A DNA stretch of 64,000 bases. Source: Podaxis mareebaensis (Eukaryota; Basidiomycota; Agaricomycetes; Agaricales; Agaricaceae). Below the pieces are notes generated by a model. That model was given only the letters and a program-made list of their open reading frames with translations, did no database searches and had not been told where the DNA came from. A program made the translations under genes and the position numbers. Shown in pieces: positions 36,848 through 49,210 of the stretch (the stretch's first letter is position 1; each line of letters begins with the position of its first letter). Where the stretch lies: positions 62,001 through 126,000 of the forward strand of contig JAEUWP010000288.1 in the NCBI GenBank assembly GCA_018524725.1, written 5' to 3'.

Positions 36848-39800
36848 ATGAGGGTCCTTCCTCTTAAGGCAGCAGCTCAGGATCTTCATAAGGAGTGGAA
36901 AAGACATCCATTTACATACTCAACTCCCAACATCCATGTTCCCCTAATGTTCGCCTTGCTCCCCCCTCACAACACCTCTGTCCCTTATGACCCAGGCGTA
37001 ACCATCACAGACAAGCTCTCTGCACATATCGACCACGGACGCCCCATGCTCAACAACTACACCCGCTACGCTAGAATCGGCAATGGCCATCACGGCGAGG
37101 TCTTTCTCTGCTTTAGAATAGATGCTAGATTCCCCGCCAACGACGTCAGACGATGGTTCCCTGTTGTGCGCCCCAATCTCTGCCACTCCTCGTCATCTTT
37201 CCAACCCTCCTGACCATCTGCTCTGCCTCTCCCACCCAGGCTATGAAGTCCGTCCGCCGTGACACCGTCATCGACAAGTACTCGCGTCTCAAGGCCAACC
37301 GCGTTGCTCTCACAAATCCTGCTCAATCAGAGCCCGCCGTTGTCGACAAGCTAAATACCACAGAACTCAAAATCAAAAAGGAAATCGCCATCATGAAAAA
37401 GCTCCGCCATCCCAACGTTGTCCGCCTCTTCGAGGTCATAGATGATCGCATGAAGGAAAAGGTCTACATGGGTGCGTCTTCTGTTCATTTCCTCGTCCAC
37501 TGCATCATCTTCACTGCGCACTCGACCCTCGGCGTAATCTTCGGCAAAATACTTCTCGGTTGCGCTTGTGCTCTTGATGCCCGAATCAGCTCATGGCTAA
37601 CCGCATCCATCTTTGTAGTAATGGAATACCTCGGTGGCGGGGAGATCAAATGGCGTACCGACAACGAACAACCTACGCTTACCCTTGCCCAAACCCGCCG
37701 AATCTTGCGAGATGCGATCTTGGGGCTCGAATACTGTGTGTTGTTATCACCGTTTCCATCTCTTTCGCTTCTCACCCCATAATAAGTGCACCACCAGGGA
37801 ATCATTCATCGCGACATCAAACCTGCCAACCTCCTTTGGACTGAAGATCGCCACCACGTCAAAATTGCCGACTTTGGCGTGTCCCATTTCTCCTATGCTC
37901 AGCGACTTGCCGAGGCTGGCGAGGAGGGCATCAACCCAGACGAACTCGAAGAAATTCTCATGGACGAGTCCGATCTCACAAAACGCGCGGGTACTCCCGC
38001 CTTCCTAGCCCCAGAGCTCATATTTGAGCACTTTGAGGAGAAGAACAAGCATTTTGTCATGTCCTCATTGGTTCCCAAGTTCTCCAGCAAGCAGCCAGCA
38101 AAGCCCCGAATCACAAAGTCCATCGACGTCTGGGCCCTTGGAGTCACGCTTTACTGCCTTCTCTTCGGAAAAACCCCGTTTCTAAACGTCACAGAAGGTG
38201 GCATCACAGAGTTCGCACTCTACCGAGCTATTTGCAATAAGGACTGGGAGGTTGCCGAATTCATGTGTAAAGACAGGGTACGAACTGGCGGGCGACACCC
38301 AAAGAAGAGTAGCAGGCACAAGCAACCCGAGGGTGCCAAGGTGATCAGCCTCCTAGACCGTTTTCTCCAAAAGGACCAAACGAGGCGCATTACCCTCGAT
38401 GAAGTCAAGGTTAGTCCAACTGCCAACGCCATTCTATATTTTCTTTCCCTCCCCCAAATCACTCGACCCTTCTGCTTCTGTCTTTCGTTTTCCTTTTTAA
38501 GCAAAGTTTGTATCAGTGGCTGACGACTTTTGCACCCTCATTTTTTGCACCCCATCTTATATGTGTTACAATCGGTTCTGTCATATACAGCGCCATCAGT
38601 GGATTACCGAGGACCTGCTGAACCCGGCGGAATGGTTCGCGTTGACTTCGCCTGCGAGGCGGGAGAAGGTCGAGGTCACGAAATCGGATATGTTCATGGC
38701 AGTGAGCAGTGTGCATTTTAGGTGGGGGCTGGGAGGATTTGGGAGGGGTATGTCGGCGCTATTTAGGCCTCTCAAGGCGAGGAGTCGAACATCGCCTAGT
38801 GTGAGGTACTCGGGGAGGACCGTTGGTATCAAGTCCGACCCCTCAGCTGGGAGACTATTGCTCCGTGGTGGGAGTGGGAAGAGTCCGGCTACGGCAGGCG
38901 TCCAGGATGTCCATGTGTACGCGCGGCCTGGCGGGAAAGTGGACAAGGGCAAGAGAAGGGCTGTCGAGAATGATGCTCCGCAACCGTCCTCCCCTGGCGC
39001 TGTTTCCAACGAGTCGAGTAGTCCTGAACTTGACGCTGTCAGACGACAACGTTCCGAGATGGGTATGCTCGGTCACGAGCTTGAACAACGTCGAGCCGAA
39101 TCTTCGACCTCCGCGGCAGACAAGCATCAACTTGTTACCCCAGTAAATCCGACGCCGAAACTTGAAGACATCATGTCCATCGTCACATGGCGTCCCACGA
39201 AATATCCAACGCCTACGACTTCGCTCACACCCCTTCTTGCGAATGTTCACGCTGATGGGACATCAACCTTCCGTTCTCCGACACCACGGTCCCGGAAAGC
39301 ACTCGGGGATGTCGGTGTTCCCGTGGGAGGCGGCCCAGCGCGGACTGTGAGTACGCTCGAAGGCGCGTTACGCCCTATGGAGGATTTGTTGGGGATTTAC
39401 GGACCTGAGGGAGAGTTGACGCCACTTGCGACGGCGGCTGCGTTGAATAACTTCAAGCGGGCGTCGAGTTGGGGACAGGGTGATGAGGCTATGGATGATA
39501 TGGGGATGGGGATGGGGATAGGGAGGGTTGGTGGGGATGCGGGAGGGGATGTGGTTAGTGTGACGAGTGTGGGTGGGGAGTTGAACCAGACGGTGAAGCT
39601 TATGGGTGCGGGCGGTGTGGAGAGTTTGGGGAGTCCTGTGACTGTGAGTCCTGTGAGTCCTGTGAGTCCGGGACTTAGTGCGAGTATGAGTGGGAGTGGG
39701 AGTGCGGGTGCGGGTATGAATGGTGATGGGGCGGGCGGGGATGGTACGAGGTGGGATGAGCTTGAGGAGGGGATTAGGAAATGGAAAGATTATAGGAGGA

Positions 39801-40513
39801 AGCATCATCACCGGAATGCTTCGTCTTCGACGCTGCCGTGGGTTGAATCGTTGGACGATGTCACGTTTGGTGTGAATGCAGGTGATGTCGACGATAATAG
39901 TCCTCCTTCCTCGGATGGTAGAGGAGTTGTTGGAATGGGAGAAAATGGGAGAAGAGGGCAGAGACGTGGGCAAGAGTCGAGAGGAGAGCTGACGATGGAG
40001 TGGATGGATGATAATTACTCGACCCCTGGTGGGTATTACGGCTCTTCGATGGGCCCCGCGACACAGTTTTGGAGGCATGGTCCTGGAGGAGGTAGTGATC
40101 GTGGTCGTGTGTGGAGTGACAGTTCGATCATGACCAGGAGTGGGGGCTCGAGCGGGGAGGGCCGTGGGCCTGTCGCGGGGCTTTCGCGTGTAGGCGCTTC
40201 GAGGAACAGGGAGAGGGAAGTCGTGAAACGGAGGGAGGGGCCGTTGGACAAGTTTTTGAGTGGGGAAGACTCCGATTCGGATGAAGACGATTATTTGGGG
40301 CGGCGTGGAAGTAGTGACGAGGGGAGTGATGATTATGGGGAGGGGAAGGTGAGGAGGTATACGATTGAGGATGAGGGACCAGAAGAGGAGGGTGAGTGCG
40401 AGGAATGCGAGGACGGAGTAGAGTGTGAGAGCGAGAGTGAGGATGAAGATGAACACCTCCAGCCGATCATAATTAAATCGAAGTCGAAGGGGAAAATGCC
40501 TGTTCGTCATTGA
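36848..40513 (+). CDS. Serine/threonine kinase, CaMKK-like (Sak1/Tos3/Elm1, Ssp1 group)
   Basis: Exons 36848-37144, 37240-37471, 37619-37735, 37787-38409 and 38591-40513 close in frame (1063 aa). Kinase landmarks are ARIGNGHHGEVFL (Gly loop), AMKSVRR with the VAIK-type Lys (about 102), LRHPNVVRLFEVIDD, GIIHRDIKPANLL (catalytic Asp about 225), KIADFGVS (DFG about 244), GTPAFLAPE and DVWALGVTLYCLLFGKTPF. The sequence fits fungal upstream kinases that activate AMPK/Snf1 and related kinases. The last 600 residues are low-complexity: Ser/Gly/Pro, a run of GMGMG-type codons near 39490-39530, PVSPVSP repeats, and a strongly acidic end with a basic tail (KSKSKGKMPVRH). The start is uncertain, because a downstream ATG (MFALLPPHN, about 36947) or an unseen 5' exon is possible. 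Confidence 0.88.
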
Positions 40514-42869
40514 CCAGGTGCTGCGATTCCGGTTTCCGACTTCCCTTTTGCTCTTGCCCCTCGCATGACGCTCAACTGTTGGCAACAGCACACCGACGAT
40601 CACTAGCTATTCGATCTTCTCCCGCAACTTCAATTTGGATTACTATTATTGCACGGTCAACTGCCACCACCACCACCGTGGGCATTATACCAGGCTGATG
40701 CACATGACGATATCAATCATTTCCTTCCCCCACTCACCCATGTTTCGACAAAGCAAGCAACTTCCCCCCATTCATTTCTCCTCTCGTTTGATCCAGCTCG
40801 TGCGACATATTATCGACGCATCTACAATCCGAGAAGCCAAACCGGAGTGATGTGCGGCAAGTACCGCACAAACGTGTGTACAAGATGTTTGTTCATTGTT
40901 TCATTTTTACCGCTTATATTTCCGCGTTTCAATAGACTCGGTTTGTAGATAGGTTCATTGGTTTACACCCCTCTCGCTGTTATGTGTTTTTGCGGCCGGT
41001 GTTGATGTTGATTCTATCCCCCTTCCCCCCCCCTTTCTTGTATTCGATTTCATCTTGCATATAGTTCCGGTATTCCATAGCACCCTCGTAGATTGTAGAT
41101 TGTATTGTGCCCCCCGGGCGCCATACGCGGACTTTTGGATTTTTCGTCAAAACATTCTTTTAGCATTTCCTCCTTCCGTATCCTCCCTTTATTGTTGGAG
41201 TTTATGTTTTGACTGGACTATGAAGGACGGCCTTTTATATGTTGAAGTAGAGTAGAAAATATAGATGTTATATTATCAGAGGTGAATGGAAATTTAAGTT
41301 GAGGAGCTTGGTGTAAGTCGTATAATCCCGTGTTGAGAAGACGTGATGAAGATAAAGTACATGCAGCTTAGGTGGCCGCTAAAGATGGCTGGTTGTGGGA
41401 ATGGTTTGCAAAGTTCAATCCGCAGTAGATACTAGATGGCTTGTCACACCACATGGGCAAATCATTGTCCCCATGAAGCTATTCAGAGGAACCAGGGGAA
41501 CGATGCGACTAGAGGTTAGAGTTGGGGTCGCCTGAGAACCATAGTCTTGGGTAACAAGCTTTTCCTGTAGCTTCCAGGAGGAACGCATGTTGAGGATACT
41601 GATCCATACACGTTCCTTGTGCATAAGCGAGGGTGTCTGAGTTTCCGAAACGTTACCAACACGTCTCCGTGGAATAAGAAATACACTCAAGAAGACGAGG
41701 CGTATGAATGCCTAATATGATACAACCCTGAGTAGAACAAGAGTCGAAGAAGCTGATGTCCGTCCCTGCCTCGGAGCGGATTCATGACAGATCCGGGCGG
41801 CGGGTATGAGGATCTGTTGATTCGGTTGGCGATGAAAAGGTCGGAGTATATCGAAGCGTTTTGGGGTTGACGAGTGTTGACACTCGGAGTAAGAGGTGGC
41901 TCGGCTGAACAGCAGAGGACAATGTGTAGAGTAGGAGATATCCTGCTGGTGAGAATCTGCTAGTCGAATCGTGTTGTTTATAGCTGATTATAATCGCCCA
42001 GAGCCAGACGAAGTTCCTCCCGGCACCTGATATCCAAATGGGAGAAACGGGGTGTATGGGGGGATGGATGGCGTCAATGGGCGTTTGCTGCTTTTTCGGA
42101 GGGTCAGAGAGAAAAGATGAGGTCTAAAGCTTTGAAGACCGGTTCGGCAAGAGTGGGTTACAGATACATCCGCGCCAGACGTGCATCATTGCCACCACTC
42201 CCACGACCAAGCCAGGGCCCGACGTGTTTCTCGAGAATCCAAAGAAATATTCATCTTTCAGCGGGAATGACGATACGTGGGTTGAGACCTCTACCAATTC
42301 AAGTCCTTCACCGTGGACCGTCCCGCTCGCGTGCCAGAAGCTAAAGTTGAGATCCGTGAGGGAGAGTCACGGTAGTGGCGTCCACCCACGGCGATGGTGA
42401 ATGCTGAGCAAAGAGAAGTGAAAATCCAGATACTGGACACCCGGAATGAGCCAGGGTGATACATCTGGTGCGGTTGCCTACTCGCTCCTTTCTCGCCTGC
42501 AGCAAGTAACAATAGTGAGGGATCAGCTGAAGACAATGACAGCAGGGTGAGGTTTCCTGAGGTCTGGATTCATCATCATTTCCCAGAACCAGTCATCGCG
42601 GTCAAATTGGCAACTTGTGACGGGCATATCTCGATAAACGTTGCTCATTGCCCCATGACTAAGCAGATTAGTACGCAACTCAACGCCTATTCAACCACCA
42701 ACTTATGTGTCACGATTTACACACGCCAGCCATATGATGCTAGTTTTGCCAGCTGGAGTGGTTCACCCTGCCAAAATCACTACAAATAATGAAGCTATCT
42801 TCATATCTCCTCAGATAGAGCAGAGCCAGTCATTGGAAATAAATGATACTCTATGGAAATGTTTTCTCC
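40514..42869. other. Intergenic, between convergent genes
   Basis: About 2.35 kb with no supported gene. The first few hundred bases, rich in T and C, look like kinase 3'UTR. It contains one copy of a roughly 140-bp block repeated at 47370 (listed separately). Confidence 0.5.
42555..42692 (+). repeat. Dispersed ~140-bp repeat, euchromatic copy
   Basis: Aligns in the same orientation with 47370-47508. Most differences are CG here versus TG or CA there (for example TCGCGGT against TTATAGT). The minus strand reads open for about 42 codons (VELRTNLLSHG...), but no family is recognised. Confidence 0.7.
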
Positions 42870-44125
42870 TCAGGCAGTCTCATCAGGATGAGCAACAAGC
42901 TTGATCCCAGAAACTTGGTCTTTCGCCAGACGCTCCAGACCAACTGGAATCCCAGCCAACCCTCCGGAGAGGACCTCAAAAGCGCAAGGCTACGGAGCCT
43001 GCCATTAGTGCGTGAATGCCAAACAAAATGAAAAAGCATGCAAACCTTCAGCAGTTCTTTTTCCAGGGCCTCCTCGAGGTTACCATATAGCGCTGCGAGA
43101 GCATCCCGGTTCTCGGGGAGTGAGCGTAACCCCTTCGTAAAGCCGATATTCTTTTCTGGAGAGAAAGAAACCACAGGAGCTTGCACGAGTTGCAGGTAAC
43201 CGCCCGGAGCAAGGATGCTATTTGCCATTTGTTGCGTTTCTTCTGCGGAGACAGCATCAAGAATGCATTCGATTGGCCTTGAGGAAAATGAATTGACGCT
43301 GTTCTCGATGGAAATGAATGAGGCGTTGCGATCAATGATTTTATCTGCCCCCATATCTTTTAGGCGTTGCTCGTGTTTCAGCGATGCAGTTGTAATAATT
43401 GGAGAGAAACCGGAAAGCTTTGCTAATTGAATGGCTAAAGTTCATTAAGATATGCGTCAAACCGAAGCTAATCGGACGAAATGATGGCATGATTTACCAT
43501 ATTGCCCGACTGCCGTTGCACCTCCAAAGATGAGTAATGGAGTATCTGAATATCTCCCTCGGCCATTATTCTCGAAGGGGGACACGAAACAGAGACCATG
43601 TGGTTTGTGGTTGTACAAAGCAAGATATGCTGCTCCTAGAGAGGATGGGAGTGTGGCAGCCTGGTCATAAGAGATGTTGGAAGGCAGCTAGCTGGTGCAT
43701 GAGTACGAATGATCTACATAGTGAGATCTGGCCATACTCTTGATGAGCTAGTCGGAACTACCAGGGCATACTGTTGAAAGCCTCCCCCGGTCTTGGAAAA
43801 GACACCAGTCGCGACACTATCCACTCGTTGAGTTGACTTGGAAATTTCAAAGCAGAGGTGCTCACACTCTGTCACCTGCAATAAATCCATCTACTTCTTC
43901 GCCCACTTCGACCACGTCGCCGGCAATGTTCACTCCAAGCACGACAGGATATTCCTCAATGAAAATACCGGTTTTCTGGATTTTCCAGTCAATGGGGTTC
44001 AAGCCGCAGGATCTGACTTCGACGAGGATTTCATTGGGACCGGGTTTTGGAACATCGTTACTGGCGATCACAAAGTTCCCGTATTTTGAATCGAGGTAGA
44101 GGGCTTTTTGTGCCTTCGGAAGCAT
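42870..44125 (-). CDS. Medium-chain dehydrogenase/reductase (zinc-independent quinone oxidoreductase/enoyl-reductase type)
   Basis: NAD(P)H-dependent oxidoreductase fold in about five exons. It starts at 44125 with MLPKAQKALYLDSKYGNFV. The catalytic domain includes EILVEVRSCGLNPIDWKIQ and YPVVLGVNIAGDVVEVGE, ending in GDRV. Later exons give FSKTGGGFQQYALVVP, SYDQAATLPSSLGAAYLAL and the dinucleotide-binding IFGGATAVGQYAIQLAK. Next comes MGADKIIDRN with ILDAVSAEETQQMANSI, and the last exon is FEVLSGGLAGIPVGLERLAK to GIKLVAHPDETA. The zinc-ligand cysteines of classical alcohol dehydrogenases are absent. Close relatives sit in or beside secondary-metabolite clusters, but no such cluster is visible here. 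The substrate is unknown. Intron edges are approximate except for the ends. Confidence 0.87.
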
Positions 44126-44815
44126 GGAGGGCGAATGCTTGTGCGATAACGTGAAGGCCTTTAATAGGATATGGTCGAATATATTACACCTGGATAGCAA
44201 AGAGAGACCGGGAAATCACACTACCGCATCTGTGAATGTGATATGTGTATCGAGGGGGACGGTGGGAGCGAAGGGACGATTTTTGGTGACCACCTTGTGA
44301 TCAAGCACCAATCCGCATCAAGCTTTCCAATTAACAAGGCATCCACTCGGTGCATCGCATGAACCGCATAGAAACTTCTTCCTTTCAACCCAGACTTTTC
44401 TTCTGTCCTCGGATATTGAAAAAATTCCAGGGAATAGTATCGAGCGAAATAAACACACATCCACGAAGTCCTATCCGATTTTCTCTGGACAACAAGTGAT
44501 TTGCTTGTTACAGTATAGAAATACAGCATAAGTACATGGCTACAAGCATATCTGTCCACAAAGTTTGTTAGGAACCGCCATGTCACATGTTCGTGCACAC
44601 AAGCTGGCGTCACACATCGCCATAGCCTTCAACCACTCCAGTAAACCCGTGGCAGCCTTATACCCATAGATCAGCCTGCCTTTGATCTGATGGCAGTGCT
44701 CACCACCACCACATACACCCGTTTCCACGTCCCACACTCTCTCGCCCTACGGCCACTTCACCCCAGGCCCCATTACTCCCACCATCAACCAGTTCTATAG
44801 ACTAAGTTTGCAACC
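44126..44815. other. Intergenic edge of the gene-bearing region
   Basis: No gene supported. CG dinucleotides are still common here and vanish abruptly at about 44815, so this marks the border of the TE block. Confidence 0.5.
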
Positions 44816-45059
44816 TAACTGTCAAATCAGCCTGAGGAAAGGTGAGCCATATGCCATGACAACCATCCCACTTTACACTGGTATCACTGCCTTCCAAATG
44901 AATTCCTTTTGTATAGACTTCAGAGTGCTCAGGGACACCACATCCCACTTGGTGATCAAATCTTCCTTCTTCAGTTTCCTTTTTTCTGATCAGCATTCTT
45001 TCCCCTGCCACAGTGGCTTTTGAGTCAGGTTTCACGACTCCATATGGAGGAGCAATTTG

Positions 45060-46036
45060 GGGCTTTCATCTGTCACATAAGTGTGATGACCTTGATTGCT
45101 GGTCCTGTGGTGTCTGTTAGGACTTCAACAAGGGGAGGTTTGACATAGTGTATGAGATCATTGTCATGTTTGCAGATGTTGTTGAGTTTTGTTTTGGTGA
45201 TGAATACAAGGCCTTGGTTTCTGCAGGTGGGGATACTTCACTGGATCTTGGTATTGCCTTTCCACCCTGGCAGAATGTTGACCTTGAAGACTTCACCCTT
45301 GATCATGCTGTCAAATAGTTGATGACCAATCTTAAAATGCCTCATGGAGCCAGTGTGAGTTCTTCAGGGAGATTTTGAGTGGTTGAGCAATCTTTGAGGG
45401 TGTTAGGTGAACCAAAGTGGGATTGATATGGGAGGCTCCTGGTTGTTTATGCATGCTGCCCATTGAGGTGAAGTGGAATTCACTTATGTAATCATCATTG
45501 TAGGACCATCCTTGTGCACTGTCTAACTAAATTTCACCAAACATCTCACTGCTGAGTGTTTTCCTGGAAGAAATGTCAGTATGGGTCTATGGAATAGAAA
45601 CTGTCATGTGTGCAGGTCAAACCTGCACCAAGACCACCTGAAGTAAACATGAAGGTTGTACTGCTGACATCAGGAAAGCTGCTAAACCCTCAGGAGAAGC
45701 CCATACCTACACCTGCACCTAACAGCATAGGAAATTCCCCTCCCCCCCAAGCCTTCTTTTCCAAATTGCTCATAAGTGGCTTATTTCTGATAATTGCTCA
45801 GCACCCCAAACACTTTGGATATCTGCATTGGAATGATGTCAGCAACCATGAATTACTTTGACCTTGGTTGTTACCCACCTTTTTGAGTTTCCTTGTCACT
45901 TCTTCCAATATCATGGTGCCACTTGGATGCCTAGGGGAACAAAGTAAGAAAAACTTGGGAACAGAAAAGATTGGTAGTATGCACCATCTTCACATAGGTT
46001 TTTTTGTTGGTGCCAGGTAGGCTACAGTAGTTTATA
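45060..46036 (-). pseudogene. Class II DnaJ co-chaperone, copy 2, decayed
   Basis: Read on the minus strand, the pieces follow the same order as copy 1: MSINYCSLPGTNKKTYVKMV (46036 onward), SKWHHDIGRSDKETQK (HPD changed to HHD, about 45890-45940), VFGVLSNYQK and TYEQFGKEGLGGEGNF (about 45750-45830), a FMFTSGGLGAGL-like Gly/Phe linker, FHFTSMGSMHKQPGA, IAQPLKISLKN, and NILPGWKGNTKI (about 45260). Stops and frame changes are frequent, and almost every CG is lost. Exon order and intron gaps are kept, so it arose by DNA duplication and not by retroposition. It keeps more of the J-domain/linker junction than copy 1. Confidence 0.82.
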
Positions 46037-46739
46037 CTCATGGTGGTGGAAAGAGTTGAAGGGGGCAGGAGCCCCAAGTGTTGTATCTGATGTTGAGGAA
46101 AACCCAGTGCCCAAGTCCTAGACTTGATAGCACATTATGCTTGTGTTTACACTCTGCTATGCATGAGCAACATAATTTTTGGAACACTCTATACCTCTGA
46201 GGTATATTTGCTAGAATTGTTTCATCTTATGACTCATAGTTAGAGTTCTATTACTCCTTCAGTCATAGTCTTTGTTATGTAAACATGTTGTGGAAATGTT
46301 TCTTGCTTCTAATGACTCCTTCTCCTTGAGATAGAGTCATCTTATTTCTCTGGTTGACCATATGCACTATGTACAACATTGTATGCATGCTTTCTATGCT
46401 CTTAGACCTAGTCTTCTATGGACTACCCTATGCCCAGTATGCATCACATTTAAACTTCATGTAGTTAGCATACTTTCTTTACTGGAATTTAATTCCTTGT
46501 CTACTTGACTACCACAGTGGTTCAAGACAGCCTTGATTCCTTCATTGACTTACTTGATCCCACTTTCTTAACTGAATGTCAGTTCCATGCTAAAGTCCCA
46601 TTCTTTTGCATTCCTCTATTTTGGGAGTAACTGGTTTACTCAACCACTGCCTAATGTTATAGTAGCAGCAACATGTTCTCATCATCTGATGATTGAGGTT
46701 GTGACTAGAGTGTTTAAGTAAATTCATAAGTTCTAGACC

Positions 46740-47345
46740 TTTGTTCAAGTGTACTCAAGATACCCTTATCTACACTTATCTTGCCAAGTCCCAGTGGGCT
46801 GACAAGCTAGCCTACAAAGCTTGCTGACAGTGAGGAATTCAACATGTGCAATTTGATGTCCATAAGCCTTTAGTGACCTTTATTGAGGACTTGTTTAGTA
46901 TATATGAACAAACAGCCTTTGGGAGTATGTTGACCCAATGTATCTGTGAGGTGAATTAGAAAAACACTTTCTTCACCCCTTCAGGCACCTTCAGCCCCTT
47001 TGCTCACTCTTCAAACTTCTTAATCAACATGTCCTTCCTGCCACTTTCTACCACACACTCCTTCTTGGTTCCCTTCAGTTGCTCCATGAGATAATATTTC
47101 CACATCCTATGAGGGCTTACCCTGCAGCTGTCCATTAATCAGCCCTTTCTTCAGCACCAGGAGCACTTTGCACAAATGATTGTCAACAACAAGACTCTTG
47201 AGTACACCTTGTAGCTCTTGCAACTTGTCTGTTCAGACAGCTGCCTCAGAGTTGATGAGTTTGCCTGGCTCATTAAAGGTGTTTGAAGGAACTTGATTAA
47301 TCAGGAAATTGGTAATGGTCTCAGAATAGTGGGTTGGGCTGCCCA
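46740..47345 (-). pseudogene. Lon protease fragment, copy 2
   Basis: Minus strand. Reads SNTFNEPGKLINSEAAV, DKLQELQGVLKSLVVDNHL, VLKKGLINGQLQGK, then YYLMEQLKGTKKE, GRKDMLIKKFEE and AKGLKVPEGVKKV (about 46975). It continues with AKQVLNKGH, RLMDIKLHML and VSPLGLGKISVDKGILSTLEQR (to about 46740), where the Walker A Pro-Pro and Gly-Lys pattern is altered. It extends further on both sides than copy 1 (140-683). In-frame stops such as FEE*AKG sit where Lon has Arg. DnaJ copy 2 follows about 700 bp downstream, whereas in copy 1 the two are fused directly. Confidence 0.85.
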
Positions 47346-47369
47346 ATGTCAGAGGACAGTGGCAGTAGG

Positions 47370-47508
47370 CTAAGGTCTGGATTCATTGTCCCCCAGAACC
47401 AGTCCTTATAGTTCAATTAGCAACTTGTAACAAGCATACCTTGACAAATGTTGCTCAAACATCCCATGACTGAGCAAATTAGTACACAACTCAATGCCTA
47501 CTATCATT
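47370..47508 (+). repeat. Dispersed ~140-bp repeat, CpG-depleted copy
   Basis: Homologous to 42555-42692, with CG replaced by TG/CA throughout. It lies just upstream (in gene direction) of Lon copy 2. Confidence 0.7.
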
Positions 47509-48000
47509 GGCCCAGTGTTTGAAACTCAACCTAGTGTTTGAAAATGCAGTTTGTAGTGGCCACATGCATCTATTGATTTTGATTATTTTTATAGAGTGTA
47601 AACTCATTATTTTAAGAGACTTTTGTGGTTTCTACTCCACAGTTGCAAGCAATCCTCAAATTATTGTGAAATTCAGCTGATCATGTTTTGGGTACTACTA
47701 TCAAAATTAAGATCTAGTCTGATCCCATGCTGCATTGGCTACTAAAACTTGCCTGTCTATTCTTTTATACTAGTCAGGTCTAAATACCAAATTTCATTAC
47801 AGAAATCAGATAACCACTAGAGAAAAAGTTAAGTATACATGTTTTCTCCATGTCAGCATGATAAGAACCATGATGTATTAAAACTCTATTAAACAACACT
47901 CATACCCACTCTTTGATCAAGTCTGTCATGGATATGCCCCTTGACCAGCTAAATCAATGCCAGCTACTGTTTCTCATGACTGCAGCTCTTGTACACACAC

Positions 48001-48345
48001 TTTTTTTTTTTAAAAAAAAAATCCACATTTATTGCAATAGACTAGCTATTACAAATGGGTGCATGATAGCAGTCCCAAGATCTGAAACCAAGAAAGAAAA
48101 GAAGAGAAAGAAAGAGAAAAGAAGGGGAAAAAAGAAGTTCATAGAGGTCTAGGAGTGGGGGAGCTAGACTATAAGGCAAGAGAGAGATGAGAAATCAACT
48201 CTAGTGTACATCTGGAACACCATTTTTTGTAAGTTGCTCTCTCCAGGTAAGACAGCATGTATTGAAGTCCTCTCTAGCCTGGTCAGTGCACAAGAATGCC
48301 ACTGGGTTTTCATGTAGGAAATTGATAATCCAATAGAATCCCTTT
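48001..48345 (-). mobile_element. 5'-truncated LINE copy (Tad1-like, same family as 52526-59400)
   Basis: About 345 bp matching the 3' end of the full-length LINE: a tail (plus-strand T run), TTTATTGCAATAGACTAGCTA, the purine-rich 3'UTR, AGTGTACATCTGGAAC and the last codons of ORF2. It is flanked by near-perfect direct repeats CAGCTCTTGTACACAC (47983-47998) and CAGTTCTTGTACACAC (48346-48361), the duplication made on insertion. Truncation at the 5' end is typical of target-primed reverse transcription. The tail is unusual: 11 T followed by 10 A on the plus strand. Confidence 0.88.
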
Positions 48346-48529
48346 CAGTTCTTGTACACACTCTCAAGGCACCATAAACTCAGTGGGTATATCATGTTCC
48401 TCTGCTTCCTGCACCAACACTACCAATTCCTAGTACTTCCCAACCTCATTTCTAACCATTTCAAGAGACTCAGCAAAATCTTGCCTAGTCATGATAATAC
48501 CATACACTTATTTTATTATCCTATGTATT

Positions 48530-49209
48530 TGTTATGAATATTGTGGACTATGAGATGCCCAAGGATGCTGAGATGGCTGAGAAAGAAGACTTTACAAATA
48601 GGAATTGATGAAGTGGATGATGAATACTTTGTGGCATGAGACCATGGAGCTGCATAACTTGACTGATTAGGAATTATGCAAGAAGGCTGGTAAGGCTAGC
48701 TGCTATCATAGTATATACTTCTCATCATATAGTGACTTGTGATAGAACCTTCTTCTATGCTCTATTTTTAAACACTTGCTCTATATTTACCTCTTGATGT
48801 TGTTTTTTGATCCTGTATCTTTCCTACTGGACTTATCTATATTTGCCCTAACAGGCTTATTGTACTTCTGGTGTGTTGCTCATTTATGTTAGTTCTGATT
48901 TACTTATGCTAGCCTGGATGATTTGTACATCTTATATAGGATTTGATCTACTTCTATAGTAGTCAATCAGACTTGTATATATAGATCACTTGGACCTACA
49001 GATTAGATCCAAGTCTAATCTTAACAACTGTGTTACCCTTAGCATCATATTACTCCTGTAACCTTTGTACTTTCCTTGCCCTTGAAGTCAAGTCTCCCTC
49101 ATCAGTATCTCAGTAGTGTTAGACCTATGGTACTTGTGATCTTTATGAGTTTGTAGCCTAGAGGCAATGTAAATTATCACTCAAGGTTAAACTGCTGAAT
49201 ACAGAGTCA
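48530..49209. repeat. LTR-like unit 1 of a tandem pair
   Basis: About 680 bp, TGTTATGAATATTGTGG to ACAGAGTCA, homologous along its length to the adjacent unit 49211-49898 with considerable divergence. TG..CA ends, a TATATATAGATC box near 48975 and non-coding content suggest an LTR, probably of the neighbouring Gypsy element. Confidence 0.6.
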
Positions 49210-49210
49210 G

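Noticed and set aside
39368..40603. 411-codon open frame on the minus strand
   Set aside because: Antisense shadow of the GC-rich, low-complexity C-terminus of the kinase; His/Thr/Pro/Arg repeats only.
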